64,000 bases of DNA from Halobacillus_B sp963739045 (GCA_963739045.1 CAVTYY010000001.1:124001-188000), one strand, 5' to 3'. Shown: positions 41,706-50,100, counted from the stretch's first letter. Numbers and translations are program-made. The notes: generated from the sequence alone by a model not told the origin.

Positions 41706-42083
41706 CTAATTAAATTTATGTACTAGTATAATATCAATAATAGTCAGTATTAAAAAGATAGAGGCACTCCCATATATATAAAGTTTTTTCTCTTTACACC
41801 ACCATGCCGCCAAAGCTAGAAGTGCAAACACAACTATGGACACCTGAATCTTTTGAATTCTAGCTTGCTTTTGAAATAATTTAAGCGCTTCTTCAGGCTC
41901 ACCTTTAAAAGACTCCTCGCTGATTTCCTTCCCATACCAATTGTAATGAATGATTTGATGAGTAGACTTCTGCTCTATAAACTCTAACTTTTTAAAACCT
42001 AATACTGGCAGTTCAATAGAAAAAGTAAATAGTAAACCAGCTATAATAAAAATGAATATTTGCGCTACTATCTTTCTTTTCAA
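41706..42083 (-). CDS. small membrane protein of unknown function
   Basis: 125-residue protein with an N-terminal helix (about 5-25, possible signal anchor), a soluble extracytoplasmic segment (about 30-75, including H-Y-N-W-Y-G-K-E-I), and two C-terminal helices (about 78-95 and 100-120). No cysteine cluster or known motif. TTG 42083 is the start, with AAGGGG five bases ahead. I do not recognise a family. It lies in an AT-rich, gene-poor stretch with degraded sequences on the far side. Confidence 0.7.
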   Translation of the reverse strand: MKRKIVAQIFIFIIAGLLFTFSIELPVLGFKKLEFIEQKSTHQIIHYNWYGKEISEESFKGEPEEALKLFQKQARIQKIQVSIVVFALLALAAWWCKEKKLYIYGSASIFLILTIIDIILVHKFN

Positions 42084-42240
42084 ATAACCCCTTCTTCCTT
42101 ATCAAATTTCATTCAATTGATAACTTAGATTAAAGGCACTAATCATGATAAATTCACGCTTTAGTAACGGGACCAGTAAATCTAAATTGCACACCGCAGA
42201 TAATTGTTGAAAGAAACAAGTGTAATATCCGTTCTGTCTG

Positions 42241-42780
42241 TCATTGACTCAACGCATCATACATCGAATAATCCACTTCACCTGAAATATTTTTCAAACC
42301 ATTTTCACACAGCTCCATAGCCATCAAATACTCCTCAGAAGGCGGAAGATTTTTCTTGGAAGCAAATATTCCGAATTCAGTGGATGTTCTAAAACCAAAA
42401 CGTTGATAGTAGCGGTAATCTCCTTCAACTATTATTGCCTTATATCCTATATTAGCAGCTAATTTCATCCCCTCCTGCAACATAAACTTACCTACACCCT
42501 GACGTTGATGACTAATTGCCACAGATACTGGTGATAGCATTAATACCTCATTCTCATGCTTATTACTAATTGGAAATTCGGAAAGAATAAAGTGTCCTAG
42601 AATCACATCATCTTCCTCAACAACTAAATCAAGCTGCGGAATATAATAGCGTTTTTCCCGGATCTCTCTTACTAAAGCTTTTTCTCCTACTCCATCAGAA
42701 AAATCGGTATTTTTGAACACCTTATATACAAAGTCTTCAATAAAACTATATTCTTCTTGATCAACTAATCTTATTTTCAT
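42241..42780 (-). CDS. GNAT family N-acetyltransferase
   Basis: Acetyltransferase of 179 residues. Motif A reads V-S-H/I-S-H-Q-R-Q-G-V-G-K-F-M-L-Q-E-G-M (about 80-98), and the following strand and helix I-V-E-G-D-Y-R-Y-Y-Q-R-F-G-F-R are typical of the YhbS-like branch. GAGGTGTG lies before ATG 42780, which sets the start; the longer open frame to 42888 begins with a stretch unlike any GNAT N-terminus. The substrate is unknown. Confidence 0.87.
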   Translation of the reverse strand: MKIRLVDQEEYSFIEDFVYKVFKNTDFSDGVGEKALVREIREKRYYIPQLDLVVEEDDVILGHFILSEFPISNKHENEVLMLSPVSVAISHQRQGVGKFMLQEGMKLAANIGYKAIIVEGDYRYYQRFGFRTSTEFGIFASKKNLPPSEEYLMAMELCENGLKNISGEVDYSMYDALSQ

Positions 42781-42888
42781 AATCACACCTCTTATGGATA
42801 GATTTAATTTTTCTAAGAGTCTGAACAATCCTTGTTGAAGAATTGCTCTCTTTCTTTGAAGACTGGGGATCGAGATATCCTTAAGCAT

Positions 42889-43676
42889 ATTTAACTACAG
42901 AACCATTGAGTTAATAACCCTTGAAAACCAGATGATTTATGAATTTGGTGGATTCGCCATTTGGGCAATTATCGACAAGGAAGCTATAAATGCTCCACTC
43001 CCAATTGAGATAATGATTGCTATAGTGGCCGAAAAACAGAGACACGATAATAGGTGACCTATTGATATGCCTCCTACTCTGGAAGAACGAACACAACTAT
43101 TTATCCACTGCATCCGATTAGGTTCAATCTTAATTGTGCCTAATTCTTTATAAGTGAGTTAAAATACTGACGAGTTTCCCGAACGGATCCTTAACATAAA
43201 AACGACGACCCCCCCCCATATCATTATAAACCTTAGTCCAGTCATAACTAAGAACAAAACCCCTATATATCCAATGCTCAAATTAAAATGCATCTGTTTC
43301 TTTTCTGCTTACAAAATGGAAACTCCTTCGCTATTTAACATTACAAGAATATAGACTCCTAATTAAGACTCTATCTTAATTCCAATTATTTCAAAATTAT
43401 ATCAACTACTCAACTTCAGCTAGAAACCTCTCAGAATGATTAATCGAAACGGGGTCCTCAATCTTGCCCGATACTTAAAGACTTGATTTCAAAATAACAT
43501 CCAAAATATAGCTGTTAGCCCACCGTTCATTCCAATAGTAACGGGGAACAGAACTTTTCTTTCAACAACCGCCTCATTTAAAGGAAAGAATAATTAATAG
43601 TTTTGTAAGGATTTCTTAAGTGATCTGTAAGTCCTGATTAGTACACTTAAATCAAATCGAAAGGAGTGAAGTTAAA
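42889..43676. other. 788-base gene-poor interval with decayed sequence
   Basis: AT-rich region without an intact gene. It contains a VOC-family pseudogene remnant at 43148-43300. On the minus strand at about 42945-43065 lies a hydrophobic 35-codon stretch (C-F-S-A-T-I-A-I-I-I-S-I-G-S-G) preceded by AGGAGG but without a start codon. The last 100 bases are the presumed lipoprotein promoter region. Confidence 0.5.
43148..43300 (-). pseudogene. VOC family protein remnant with homopolymer frameshift
   Basis: Reading the minus strand, the end of a glyoxalase-fold protein is recognisable in two frames. E-H-W-I-Y-R-G-F-V-L-S-Y-D-W-T-K-V-Y-N-D-M-G comes first, then R-R-F-Y-V-K-D-P-F-G-K-L-V-S-I-L-T-H-L-stop. 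The frames are joined at a run of nine G (plus-strand C at 43209-43217), and removal of one base restores continuity. The F-Y-V-K-D-P-F-G-(N/K) ending is the classic VOC C-terminal strand. Nothing upstream continues the gene (an in-frame stop lies just before), so it is a truncated relic, not only a sequencing error. Confidence 0.7.
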
Positions 43677-44081
43677 ATGAAGAAATGGGTAACAATGTTA
43701 GGCATCCTGTCTGTATTGGTGTTAGCCGCATGCGGGACTAGTGATGATAACAATAATAACGGGGACGACCAGATGGACGATCAACAGCAGGAAAATATGG
43801 ATAGCAGTGATGACATGAAGGACAGTGACTCCGATATGAAGAGCGAAGACGACATGAAGGACAGCGACTCCGATATGAAGAGCGAGGACGACATGAAGGA
43901 CAGTGACTCTGATATGAAGAGCGAGGACGACATGAAGGACAGCGACTCCGATATGAAGAGCGAGGACGACATGAAGGACAGTGACTCTGATATGAAGAGC
44001 GAGGACGACATGAAGGACAGTGACTCCGACATGAAGAGCGAAGATGATATGAACAGCAGCGACGATATGGATAATAAGTAA
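43677..44081 (+). CDS. acidic repeat lipoprotein
   Basis: Secreted, membrane-anchored lipoprotein of 134 residues. The signal peptide M-K-K-W-V-T-M-L-G-I-L-S-V-L-V-L ends in lipobox L-A-A-C (Cys19). The mature part is an N/D/Q-rich spacer followed by six exact or near-exact copies of the 13-residue unit D-D-M-K-D-S-D-S-D-M-K-S-E (residues 45-122), then D-D-M-N-S-S-D-D-M-D-N-K. It is extremely acidic, Met- and Ser-containing, intrinsically disordered, with no catalytic domain. Possible roles (cation or halide-associated surface polymer, metal binding through Asp/Met) are speculation. AAGGAGTG precedes ATG 43677. It lies 73 bases before the two-component system, which may control it. Confidence 0.9.
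   Translation: MKKWVTMLGILSVLVLAACGTSDDNNNNGDDQMDDQQQENMDSSDDMKDSDSDMKSEDDMKDSDSDMKSEDDMKDSDSDMKSEDDMKDSDSDMKSEDDMKDSDSDMKSEDDMKDSDSDMKSEDDMNSSDDMDNK
43809..44042 (+). repeat. six tandem 39-bp units inside the lipoprotein gene
   Basis: 234 bp made of 6 x 39 bp, each coding D-D-M-K-D-S-D-S-D-M-K-S-E. Units differ only at synonymous positions (AGT/AGC, TCC/TCT, GAA/GAG), so the peptide is conserved while the DNA has diverged a little. The unit length is a multiple of three, so copy-number change keeps the frame. Confidence 0.97.
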
Positions 44082-44154
44082 TTGAATTTAAAATCCCCTT
44101 TTTCGTTCATGCTATGATAAAGAAAAACAATGAACTAATAAAGGGGTGAAACCA

Positions 44155-44865
44155 TTGGAGAAAAAGTCCGTGCTTATCGCAGATGATGAAGCTTCAATAT
44201 TGGATGTGTGCAGGCGGTATTTAGAACGTGAAGGTTATGAAATCTATACGGCTGCAAATGGGAGAGAAGCCTTAAGTATTTGGAGAAAAAAGCAGCCAGA
44301 TTTAATGATCCTTGATTTAATGATGCCGATCGTCGACGGCTGGCAGGTTTGTGAAACAGTACGTGCCGAAGATGAAACACCGATTTTAATGCTTACCGCT
44401 AAGTCGGAAGATTATGACCGGTTGTTTGGATTGACCATCGGGGCCAATGACTATATGAGCAAACCGTTTAACCCACAGGAACTGGTACTGAGAGTTCGCT
44501 CGATCTTTCGTCTGATCGGCTCTCGAACGGCCAAGTCAACATCCAAGGATAACTTCAGGATCGAACTCGGGGGGATTACTTTAGATACAAGTACGAGAGA
44601 AGTAATAGCGCATGGAAGTCCCGTATCCCTGACTGTGAAGGAGTTTGACGTTCTGCTATTGCTCGTCTCCCATCCGAGACAAGTGTTCTCCAGAAGTCAG
44701 CTCCTTCATAAGGTTTGGGATACCGATTATGATGGAGATACGACAACGGTCACTGTTCACCTCCGCCGTTTACGGGAGAAAATTGAAAAAGACCCCTCCC
44801 ATCCTTCTTTACTTGAAACGGTGTGGGGAATTGGCTACAAGTTTGATCCGGGGGAATCACCATGA
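44155..44865 (+). CDS. OmpR-family response regulator
   Basis: Response regulator, 236 residues: receiver domain with A-D-D-E acidic pocket (9-12), phosphoacceptor Asp54 (M-I-L-D-L-M-M-P) and Lys in S-K-P-F near 104. A winged-helix domain follows (F-S-R-S-Q-L-L-H-K-V-W and T-V-T-V-H-L-R-R-L-R-E-K-I recognition segment). Start: AAAGGGG ends directly at GTG 44146, too close; TTG 44155 at nine bases gives M-E-K-K-S-V-L-I-A-D-D. The ATGA overlap with the kinase shows coupling. The flanking lipoprotein and molybdopterin enzyme are likely targets or partners. Confidence 0.93.
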   Translation: MEKKSVLIADDEASILDVCRRYLEREGYEIYTAANGREALSIWRKKQPDLMILDLMMPIVDGWQVCETVRAEDETPILMLTAKSEDYDRLFGLTIGANDYMSKPFNPQELVLRVRSIFRLIGSRTAKSTSKDNFRIELGGITLDTSTREVIAHGSPVSLTVKEFDVLLLLVSHPRQVFSRSQLLHKVWDTDYDGDTTTVTVHLRRLREKIEKDPSHPSLLETVWGIGYKFDPGESP

Positions 44866-45915
44866 AAATAAAAACCATCTTCCTGCTCGCCAATGGAAGC
44901 AGTATTTTACTCATGACCACGTTCTTAATTATTAGCTATTTCTATATGATTTTGTCGGTATCGATGATCGGCTGGCTTTCCCTGCTTACCGTCCTATCTG
45001 CTTTTATCTCTTTTTTAGTCTATTACTTGCTCACTTCTCCTGTAGAACGGTCAATCAAACGGTTAGCTGAGGAAGCTCATCATATCAGCGAGAACGATTT
45101 CGGAACTAAAATTCCAGAAGAAGGTCCTGTAGAAATCCGCTCCCTGACCCATCAATTTAACGAGATGAGCACACGGCTGAGCCAATCCTTTCAGGCGATT
45201 CAAAAAGCTGAACAGTCAAGACGGGAACTTGTAGCGAACATTTCTCATGATCTTAGAACGCCTATGGCTTCCATACGAGCTTTCATTCAGGCCATTCAAG
45301 ATGGTGTTGTGGAAGATCCAAAATCAAAAGCCCAATACATGCGGACCATTTCCCTTGAGGTAGAACGGCTTGATCAAATGATTCAGCAGTTATTTGAGCT
45401 TTCTGTCTATGATTCCGGAACTATGCAGCTCCATAAGGAATGGACCGCACTTGATCAGTGGCTGCTCGAAGTCATGGAGCATAAACGGTTTATTTTAGAA
45501 GAACAGCATAGAGAAGTGCACATTGACTTTCCAGAACGGGTAAAGGAAGTCTATATGGATGGCGAGAAAATGAAGCGAGTATTAGTGAATCTGCTGGATA
45601 ATGCTCTCCGGCACTCCAAAGTGGGTACTGATATTAGCATTCGAATCTGTCAGCGGGACAATTTCATTTTTATTGAATTAGAAGATCACGGTGAGGGCAT
45701 CAGCCAAGAGCATTTACCTCATATTTTTGACCGAACCTACCGAGTAGAGGCATCTCGAAATCAGAAATATGCAGGAACCGGACTTGGACTCGCTATTGCT
45801 CGGCATATAGTGGAAGCGCATGAAGGGAAAATCTTTGCCGCCAGTGAATTAGGGAACAGGATCTACCTTCACCGTACAGCTGCCGAGAGAAGGAAGGGGT
45901 GTTACGAGTGGATAA
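44862..45915 (+). CDS. HAMP sensor histidine kinase with 3' frameshift
   Basis: Membrane kinase with two helices (about 7-28 and 38-58), a very short extracytoplasmic loop, HAMP (about 60-110) and HisKA with His129 (N-I-S-H-D-L-R-T-P-M). The HATPase_c domain has N-box L-L-D-N-A-L-R-H-S, D-H-G-E-G-I and G-T-G-L-G-L-A-I-A. The uninterrupted frame runs to 46058, but after A-S-E-L-G it loses similarity to kinases. Reading one base out of phase from about 45852-45857 restores the normal ending T-G-S-T-F-T-V-Q-L-P-R-E and stops at TAA 45913-45915, overlapping the next gene's GTG start by 8 bases. So one extra base is present near 45855, either a real mutation or a sequence error. Catalytic motifs precede the shift. 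Confidence 0.88.
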
Positions 45916-47146
45916 ACAAGTATTTTTCAATCTCCAGAAGAAATTCGGTCAGAAACTTAAACAGATTCACCATTGGAATGCTATTCTTTTTACCGTTCTG
46001 GCGATCACAGGTTTTATTCTCTTCTCCACAAGTTTCAGACAGTGGTTTCCGCAGCTAAGGATTTGGGTGAGGGACGGTCACATTTGGATTGGTTTCCTCA
46101 GTATTCTTCCCGTGCTCTTTTATGCACCTAAAATTGCTAAACATTTAAAGACTCTGCGAAAACGAAAAAATAACCGGACCAATCTTTACTTTGTATTATT
46201 TGTGCTTATCTCTCTCATTGTTTCTGGATTAGTCTTAACGTTCCATCGAAAGTTCGGTCCAGGACTAAGTTCATTTGCCCTGGTGGTTCATGATCTCTTC
46301 ACGTATGTTGGTGTTCCGTACTTAATTTATCACAGTATTACACGTGCCCTTTGGTTTAAAAATTGGGAAAAGCTTAGACAGAAAAGGCTGCAGGAAAAAC
46401 ACATGGTCATTGAAGAAGGAAATCCGATCATGAACCGGAGAACCTTGCTGCGCAGAGGAACAGGGACAACCATTGCCCTTATTTTCACACCATTTATTTA
46501 TCAATGGCTGAAGCCTTATTTTGGTTCTTCGGTAAGCTCGAGTTCACCTTCTTCCACTCTGCCGCTGACTGAAACCTTCTCCCCTCTTCCGCAGCCCCTC
46601 CCTAAATCAAAACCGCCCGTGGGTGGAGGAAGAAAAGGAAGCTTCCGGTATTATACAGTCACCCGGATGCCTGAAATTAATGATAAAAACTTCTCATTTA
46701 AAATTGATGGTTTAGTCGATCAGTCACAGGCGTGGAACTGGGAAGAGTTTGTAAACTTAAAGCGTGAAGTTCAAGTATCTGACTTTCATTGTGTCACAGG
46801 ATGGAGTCTTTATCACGTAACATGGGAAGGCATTAAGTTGAAGGACTTACTGAATAAATCAGGCGTTAAACAGAAGGCGAAATATGTGAAATTCTATTCA
46901 CAGGACGGAGTATATACCGATACGCTGACGATCGATCAGGCCATGGCAGATGATGTGCTCGTTGCCATGCTCATAGACGGAGAATTAATTGAGAATCGGA
47001 ATGGCGGTCCAGTTCGCTTAATTGTTCCAGAGATGTATGCCTACAAATCTGTGAAGTGGTTAAATAGAATCGAGTTAATTGAGAAAGAGCATACCGGCTA
47101 TTGGGAACAGCGCGGCTATAAGAAAGACGCCTATGTAGATGCCTGA
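45908..47146 (+). CDS. fusion of cytochrome b561-like membrane domain and sulfite-oxidase-like molybdopterin domain
   Basis: 412-residue protein in two halves. Residues 1-165 form a membrane domain with about four helices and histidines (I-H-H-W-N, G-H-I-W-I-G, V-H-D-L-F, Y-H-S-I-T) placed like the haem ligands of cytochrome b561/formate dehydrogenase gamma. After a second-site twin-arginine-like motif M-N-R-R-T-L-L-R-R-G (175-184) and a hydrophobic anchor comes the molybdopterin domain (about 235-400). Its D-F-H-C-V-T-G-W-S has Cys295 as Mo ligand, and G-G-P-V-R-L-I-V-P as pterin contact. This is the YedY/MsrP and YuiH-like oxidoreductase fold facing outside. GTG 45908 follows AAGGAAGGGG. 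Probably a quinone-linked extracytoplasmic reductase or oxidase; substrate unknown. Confidence 0.9.
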   Translation: MDKQVFFNLQKKFGQKLKQIHHWNAILFTVLAITGFILFSTSFRQWFPQLRIWVRDGHIWIGFLSILPVLFYAPKIAKHLKTLRKRKNNRTNLYFVLFVLISLIVSGLVLTFHRKFGPGLSSFALVVHDLFTYVGVPYLIYHSITRALWFKNWEKLRQKRLQEKHMVIEEGNPIMNRRTLLRRGTGTTIALIFTPFIYQWLKPYFGSSVSSSSPSSTLPLTETFSPLPQPLPKSKPPVGGGRKGSFRYYTVTRMPEINDKNFSFKIDGLVDQSQAWNWEEFVNLKREVQVSDFHCVTGWSLYHVTWEGIKLKDLLNKSGVKQKAKYVKFYSQDGVYTDTLTIDQAMADDVLVAMLIDGELIENRNGGPVRLIVPEMYAYKSVKWLNRIELIEKEHTGYWEQRGYKKDAYVDA

Positions 47147-47210
47147 GTTTTTATAACTGCATTTCAGCATAAAATACACATAGACAGAACAAGAATATTA
47201 AACCACCACT

Positions 47211-47246
47211 AACCCCGAACCATTTGCTTGGTTCGGGGTTTCTTTA
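47211..47246 (+). terminator. terminator of the two-component/molybdoenzyme operon
   Basis: Stem AACCCCGAACCA / TGGTTCGGGGTT with five-base loop and TTTCTTT tail. Confidence 0.9.
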
Positions 47247-47330
47247 TAGAGTTAAAAATGAGGACGGAGTATCTGTCTAATAAGCTCCGTTTCCCATTTT
47301 AAACCGCGGCTTTTTTATTTCCAAATATTC

Positions 47331-47825
47331 CTACTTAATTTTCCATTTTGGAGATTTACGCCTCCATCGGTCTTCGTGATCTGCTGTTAATTCAGAAGAG
47401 CAATTGGGACATAGGATCGCTTGTGATGGAATAGGCATGCAGCAATATGGACATTCTTTCTTTGTCATCGAATCTAGTGGGTGCTGATGAGGTTTCTTCC
47501 AGCGGTTCAGTTGGCGGACGACTAGAAATACAGCAAACAACACAATAATAAATCTGACCGACGCCGTAAAGAATAACCCATAGTTGATCGTTGCCGCTCC
47601 TGCTTCTTTTGCGGCAGCCAGGGAAGGAAAGGTTTGGCCATTCAAGCTTATAAACAAGTTATCAATGTTCATCTTTGAGAAAAATAAGCCGATGGGAGGC
47701 AGCAGCAAATCGGTCACTAAGGAATCAATAAAGCCGCTGAATGCTGCCCCTAAAACCATCCCGATCCCTATTTCCAAAGCATTTCCCCTTACCGTAAACT
47801 GGCGGAATTCGTGTAATAAACCCAT
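47331..47825 (-). CDS. mscL: large-conductance mechanosensitive channel with C-terminal zinc ribbon
   Basis: Pressure-release channel of the cytoplasmic membrane, opening on hypo-osmotic shock. TM1 (about 17-40) carries R-G-N-A-L-E-I-G-I-G-M-V-L-G-A-A-F and TM2 (about 84-105) F-F-T-A-S-V-R-F-I-I-V-L-F, both canonical MscL. At 164 residues it is longer than the usual 120-140, because the cytoplasmic tail has two C-x-x-C pairs (Cys125/128 and Cys139/142) forming a predicted zinc ribbon, followed by a basic end. The position replaces the normal cytoplasmic helix bundle. GGAAGGTG lies ten bases before ATG 47825. Confidence 0.93.
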   Translation of the reverse strand: MGLLHEFRQFTVRGNALEIGIGMVLGAAFSGFIDSLVTDLLLPPIGLFFSKMNIDNLFISLNGQTFPSLAAAKEAGAATINYGLFFTASVRFIIVLFAVFLVVRQLNRWKKPHQHPLDSMTKKECPYCCMPIPSQAILCPNCSSELTADHEDRWRRKSPKWKIK

Positions 47826-48014
47826 GAGATCAACACCTTCCTGTCTTCATTGTATGAAGATTTCGGACGAGCTATGAGTGTGTTTAACAGGATGTATTAG
47901 CTTCGGTTTCCAAGAATTTCAGAAAACAATCAAACCTTCCTCGTATCTCTTGTTTAAACTTTGGATAGAAAGGATTATAATAAGATCACTCTGAGATTAG
48001 CTGGTGATGAATGA

Positions 48015-49334
48015 ATGAAAAACAAAGTAGTGAATTTAAATCCGCCTCAATTTTTAATCGTTACCTTTTTAACTTTAATTATTGCAGGTACGCTTTTGCT
48101 AAAGCTGCCCATTTCCACGGTACATTCGATTTCCTTTCTTAATGCGCTATTTACTGCAACGTCTGCGATGACCGTAACGGGTTTAGTGGTGGTCGATACA
48201 GGAACTGCGTTCACTTTATTCGGGCAGACCATTATTATGGGGCTTATTCAGCTTGGAGGTCTTGGCATTATGACCTTTGCTGTGCTGATTTATATAGTAC
48301 TCGGCCGGCGGATTGGCATCAAAGAACGATTATTAGTGAAGCAGGCTCTCAACCAGACATCGGTGGGAGGAGTAATACGTCTCGTGAAGAAATTACTTAT
48401 TTTTTCCCTGTCTGTAGAAGCCGTTGCTGCCATTTTTCTATCTGTCCGCTGGATACCTGAGATGGGCTTTGCCAAAGGACTTTATGCTAGTATCTTTCAC
48501 GCTGTATCTGCCTTTAATAATGCGGGATTCTCGATCTGGTCTGATAGCTTATCAGGCTATGCCACAGACCCTGTTATCAATATTGTGATCAGTTTACTTT
48601 TTATTATCGGGGGCATCGGTTTTACCGTTGTATTTGATATGTGGAAAAGCAAAGAATTTAAAGACCTTATGCTGCATACGAAGATTATGATCGTGGGCAC
48701 CCTGGTCATTAATGTCATTAGCTTCTTAGTCATTTTTATTCTGGAATACAACAATCCGAACACCATCGCTGATTTCACCATTACTGGAAAAATGCAGGCG
48801 GCTTATTTTCAAGCGGTAACCCCAAGAACGGCGGGCTTTAACTCGATAGATATCGGACAGATGGATGATGCCTCCTTATTCTTCATGCTGATTCTCATGT
48901 TTATTGGAGGAGGAAGCGCATCAACGGCAGGCGGGATCAAATTAACCACTGCTTTAGCGATTGTATTAGCCACCATCGCCTTTTTCAAAGATCGGGATAA
49001 TGCAGTCGTTTATCGCCGCAGATTGGACTACAGGCTGATCATTCGTGCCCTGTCGTTAACCATGGGAAGTGTGTTTGTTATTCTTTGTGCCGTATTTCTG
49101 CTGGAGCTTTCACAGAACGCCCCTTTTCTAGATGTATTATTTGAAACAATATCGGCATTCGGCACTGTTGGTCTTTCCATGGGACTCACCGGAAGCTTAA
49201 CGATTTTCGGTAAGTTTATTATTATCTTTACGATGCTGATCGGAAAGCTCGGTCCCCTTACCTTCGCGTTCGCCTTTGCCAAGCAGACGCCGGATATTAT
49301 TAAGTATCCAACCGAGGATATTCTAACAGGGTAA
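48015..49334 (+). CDS. KtrB/TrkH family potassium transporter subunit
   Basis: K+-translocating subunit of a Ktr system, 439 residues, with four repeated M1-P-M2 units. The four selectivity-filter loops are visible: T-V-T-G-L, N-N-A-G-F-S, R-T-A-G-F-N and G-T-V-G-L-S, each with the conserved glycine. It needs a cytosolic RCK regulator (KtrA or KtrC); none is encoded here, so it resembles KtrD, which works with a distant partner. Na+-dependent K+ uptake matters for osmotic adjustment, fitting mscL next door and the BCCT gene. ATG 48015 is preceded by GGTGATGAATGA, a modest site. Confidence 0.92.
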   Translation: MKNKVVNLNPPQFLIVTFLTLIIAGTLLLKLPISTVHSISFLNALFTATSAMTVTGLVVVDTGTAFTLFGQTIIMGLIQLGGLGIMTFAVLIYIVLGRRIGIKERLLVKQALNQTSVGGVIRLVKKLLIFSLSVEAVAAIFLSVRWIPEMGFAKGLYASIFHAVSAFNNAGFSIWSDSLSGYATDPVINIVISLLFIIGGIGFTVVFDMWKSKEFKDLMLHTKIMIVGTLVINVISFLVIFILEYNNPNTIADFTITGKMQAAYFQAVTPRTAGFNSIDIGQMDDASLFFMLILMFIGGGSASTAGGIKLTTALAIVLATIAFFKDRDNAVVYRRRLDYRLIIRALSLTMGSVFVILCAVFLLELSQNAPFLDVLFETISAFGTVGLSMGLTGSLTIFGKFIIIFTMLIGKLGPLTFAFAFAKQTPDIIKYPTEDILTG

Positions 49335-49370
49335 GGCCAGTTGACATTCGAACTTACTTGTATAAGAATA

Positions 49371-49398
49371 TGAGTATACTCAATAATGAGCGCACTCA
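49371..49398 (+). promoter_or_regulatory. twin palindromic operator of the TetR gene
   Basis: Two sites of form TGAG-N4-CTCA, namely TGAGTATACTCA (49371-49382, perfect) and TGAGCGCACTCA (49387-49398), 16 bases centre to centre. They lie just upstream of the TetR start and downstream of a TTGACA (49341-49346), so they probably mediate autorepression. Confidence 0.7.
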
Positions 49399-49421
49399 TA
49401 TTTTTTAGGGAGCTGTTGGTA

Positions 49422-50039
49422 TTGCTGAACCGCCGAAAAGAAAAGAAACAAGAAACCCGGGATGCCATTGCATCAGTTGCTAAGCGGCTTTTTTTCGAAA
49501 AGGGCTATGAAGAAACCACAACAGATGAAATCGCTAAACAGGCAGATATTGGCGTGGGAACCCTGTTCAATTACTTCAAAACAAAAGCAGATTTGCTGGT
49601 GGAAGTATTCTCTGAAGACTTTGTGGAAGAACTCGATGATGTAGAAACGAGTCTCACAGAAGCAGATTTACAATTTGCTGCCTCCGATCTTGTTTATCAA
49701 TACATTGAACAGCGTATAAAACGATATAAAGTTTTTAGTAAAAAAATGATGAAGGATATGCTGGGGGCTGCCTTTTCCGCCTTCAAATCTAAGCCGGAAA
49801 TTATGAAGAAATTTATCGGTCTGGATTTTATGTTCGTGGATGACTTAATCCAGTTTATGAATCACCTGAAAGACAAGCACGTCCTTCCTCAAGAGTTTGA
49901 TTCCAATCAGGCTGGTGAAATTATTTATAGCAGTCTTGCTTTCGAATTTCTTATGTTTACTTATCAGGAGGAGCTTACGTTTGACGATTTTATGAATGGA
50001 ATCCAAAATAAACTGCACTTCATATTCAGATCCTATTAA
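49422..50039 (+). CDS. TetR/AcrR family transcriptional regulator
   Basis: Regulator of about 205 residues with the N-terminal three-helix DNA-binding domain: A-K-R-L-F-F-E-K-G-Y-E-E-T-T-T-D-E-I-A-K-Q-A-D-I-G-V-G-T-L-F-N-Y-F-K-T-K (about 15-50), highly typical of the family. The C-terminal all-helical ligand domain is unassigned. Start TTG 49422 with AGGGAG nine bases ahead; the ATG at 49386 overlaps the operator. No efflux pump lies next to it: it sits between ktrB and a convergent ileS, so its regulon is probably itself plus distant genes, or ktrB by read-through. Confidence 0.9.
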   Translation: MLNRRKEKKQETRDAIASVAKRLFFEKGYEETTTDEIAKQADIGVGTLFNYFKTKADLLVEVFSEDFVEELDDVETSLTEADLQFAASDLVYQYIEQRIKRYKVFSKKMMKDMLGAAFSAFKSKPEIMKKFIGLDFMFVDDLIQFMNHLKDKHVLPQEFDSNQAGEIIYSSLAFEFLMFTYQEELTFDDFMNGIQNKLHFIFRSY

Positions 50040-50100
50040 CGGGATTGCTGTTAGAAAAATAGAAGTTCGTTATTCCATGAAAGCTCCCATATCTGGAAGA

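Noticed and set aside
42945..43065. Hydrophobic minus-strand stretch after AGGAGG, resembling a small membrane peptide
   Set aside because: No ATG, GTG or TTG at the right place; could be a decayed microgene but cannot be supported.
43200..43220. C9 tract as a phase-variation switch
   Set aside because: The gene it interrupts lacks its N-terminal half, so slippage could not restore a functional protein.
43781..44110. 109-codon minus-strand frame across the lipoprotein gene
   Set aside because: It is a by-product of the 39-bp tandem repeat having no stops in the antisense frame; no ribosome site and low-complexity S/L/M product.
45913..46058. C-terminal 48-residue tail of the kinase frame
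   Set aside because: It is out-of-frame reading of the downstream molybdoenzyme gene after a one-base shift, not a kinase domain.
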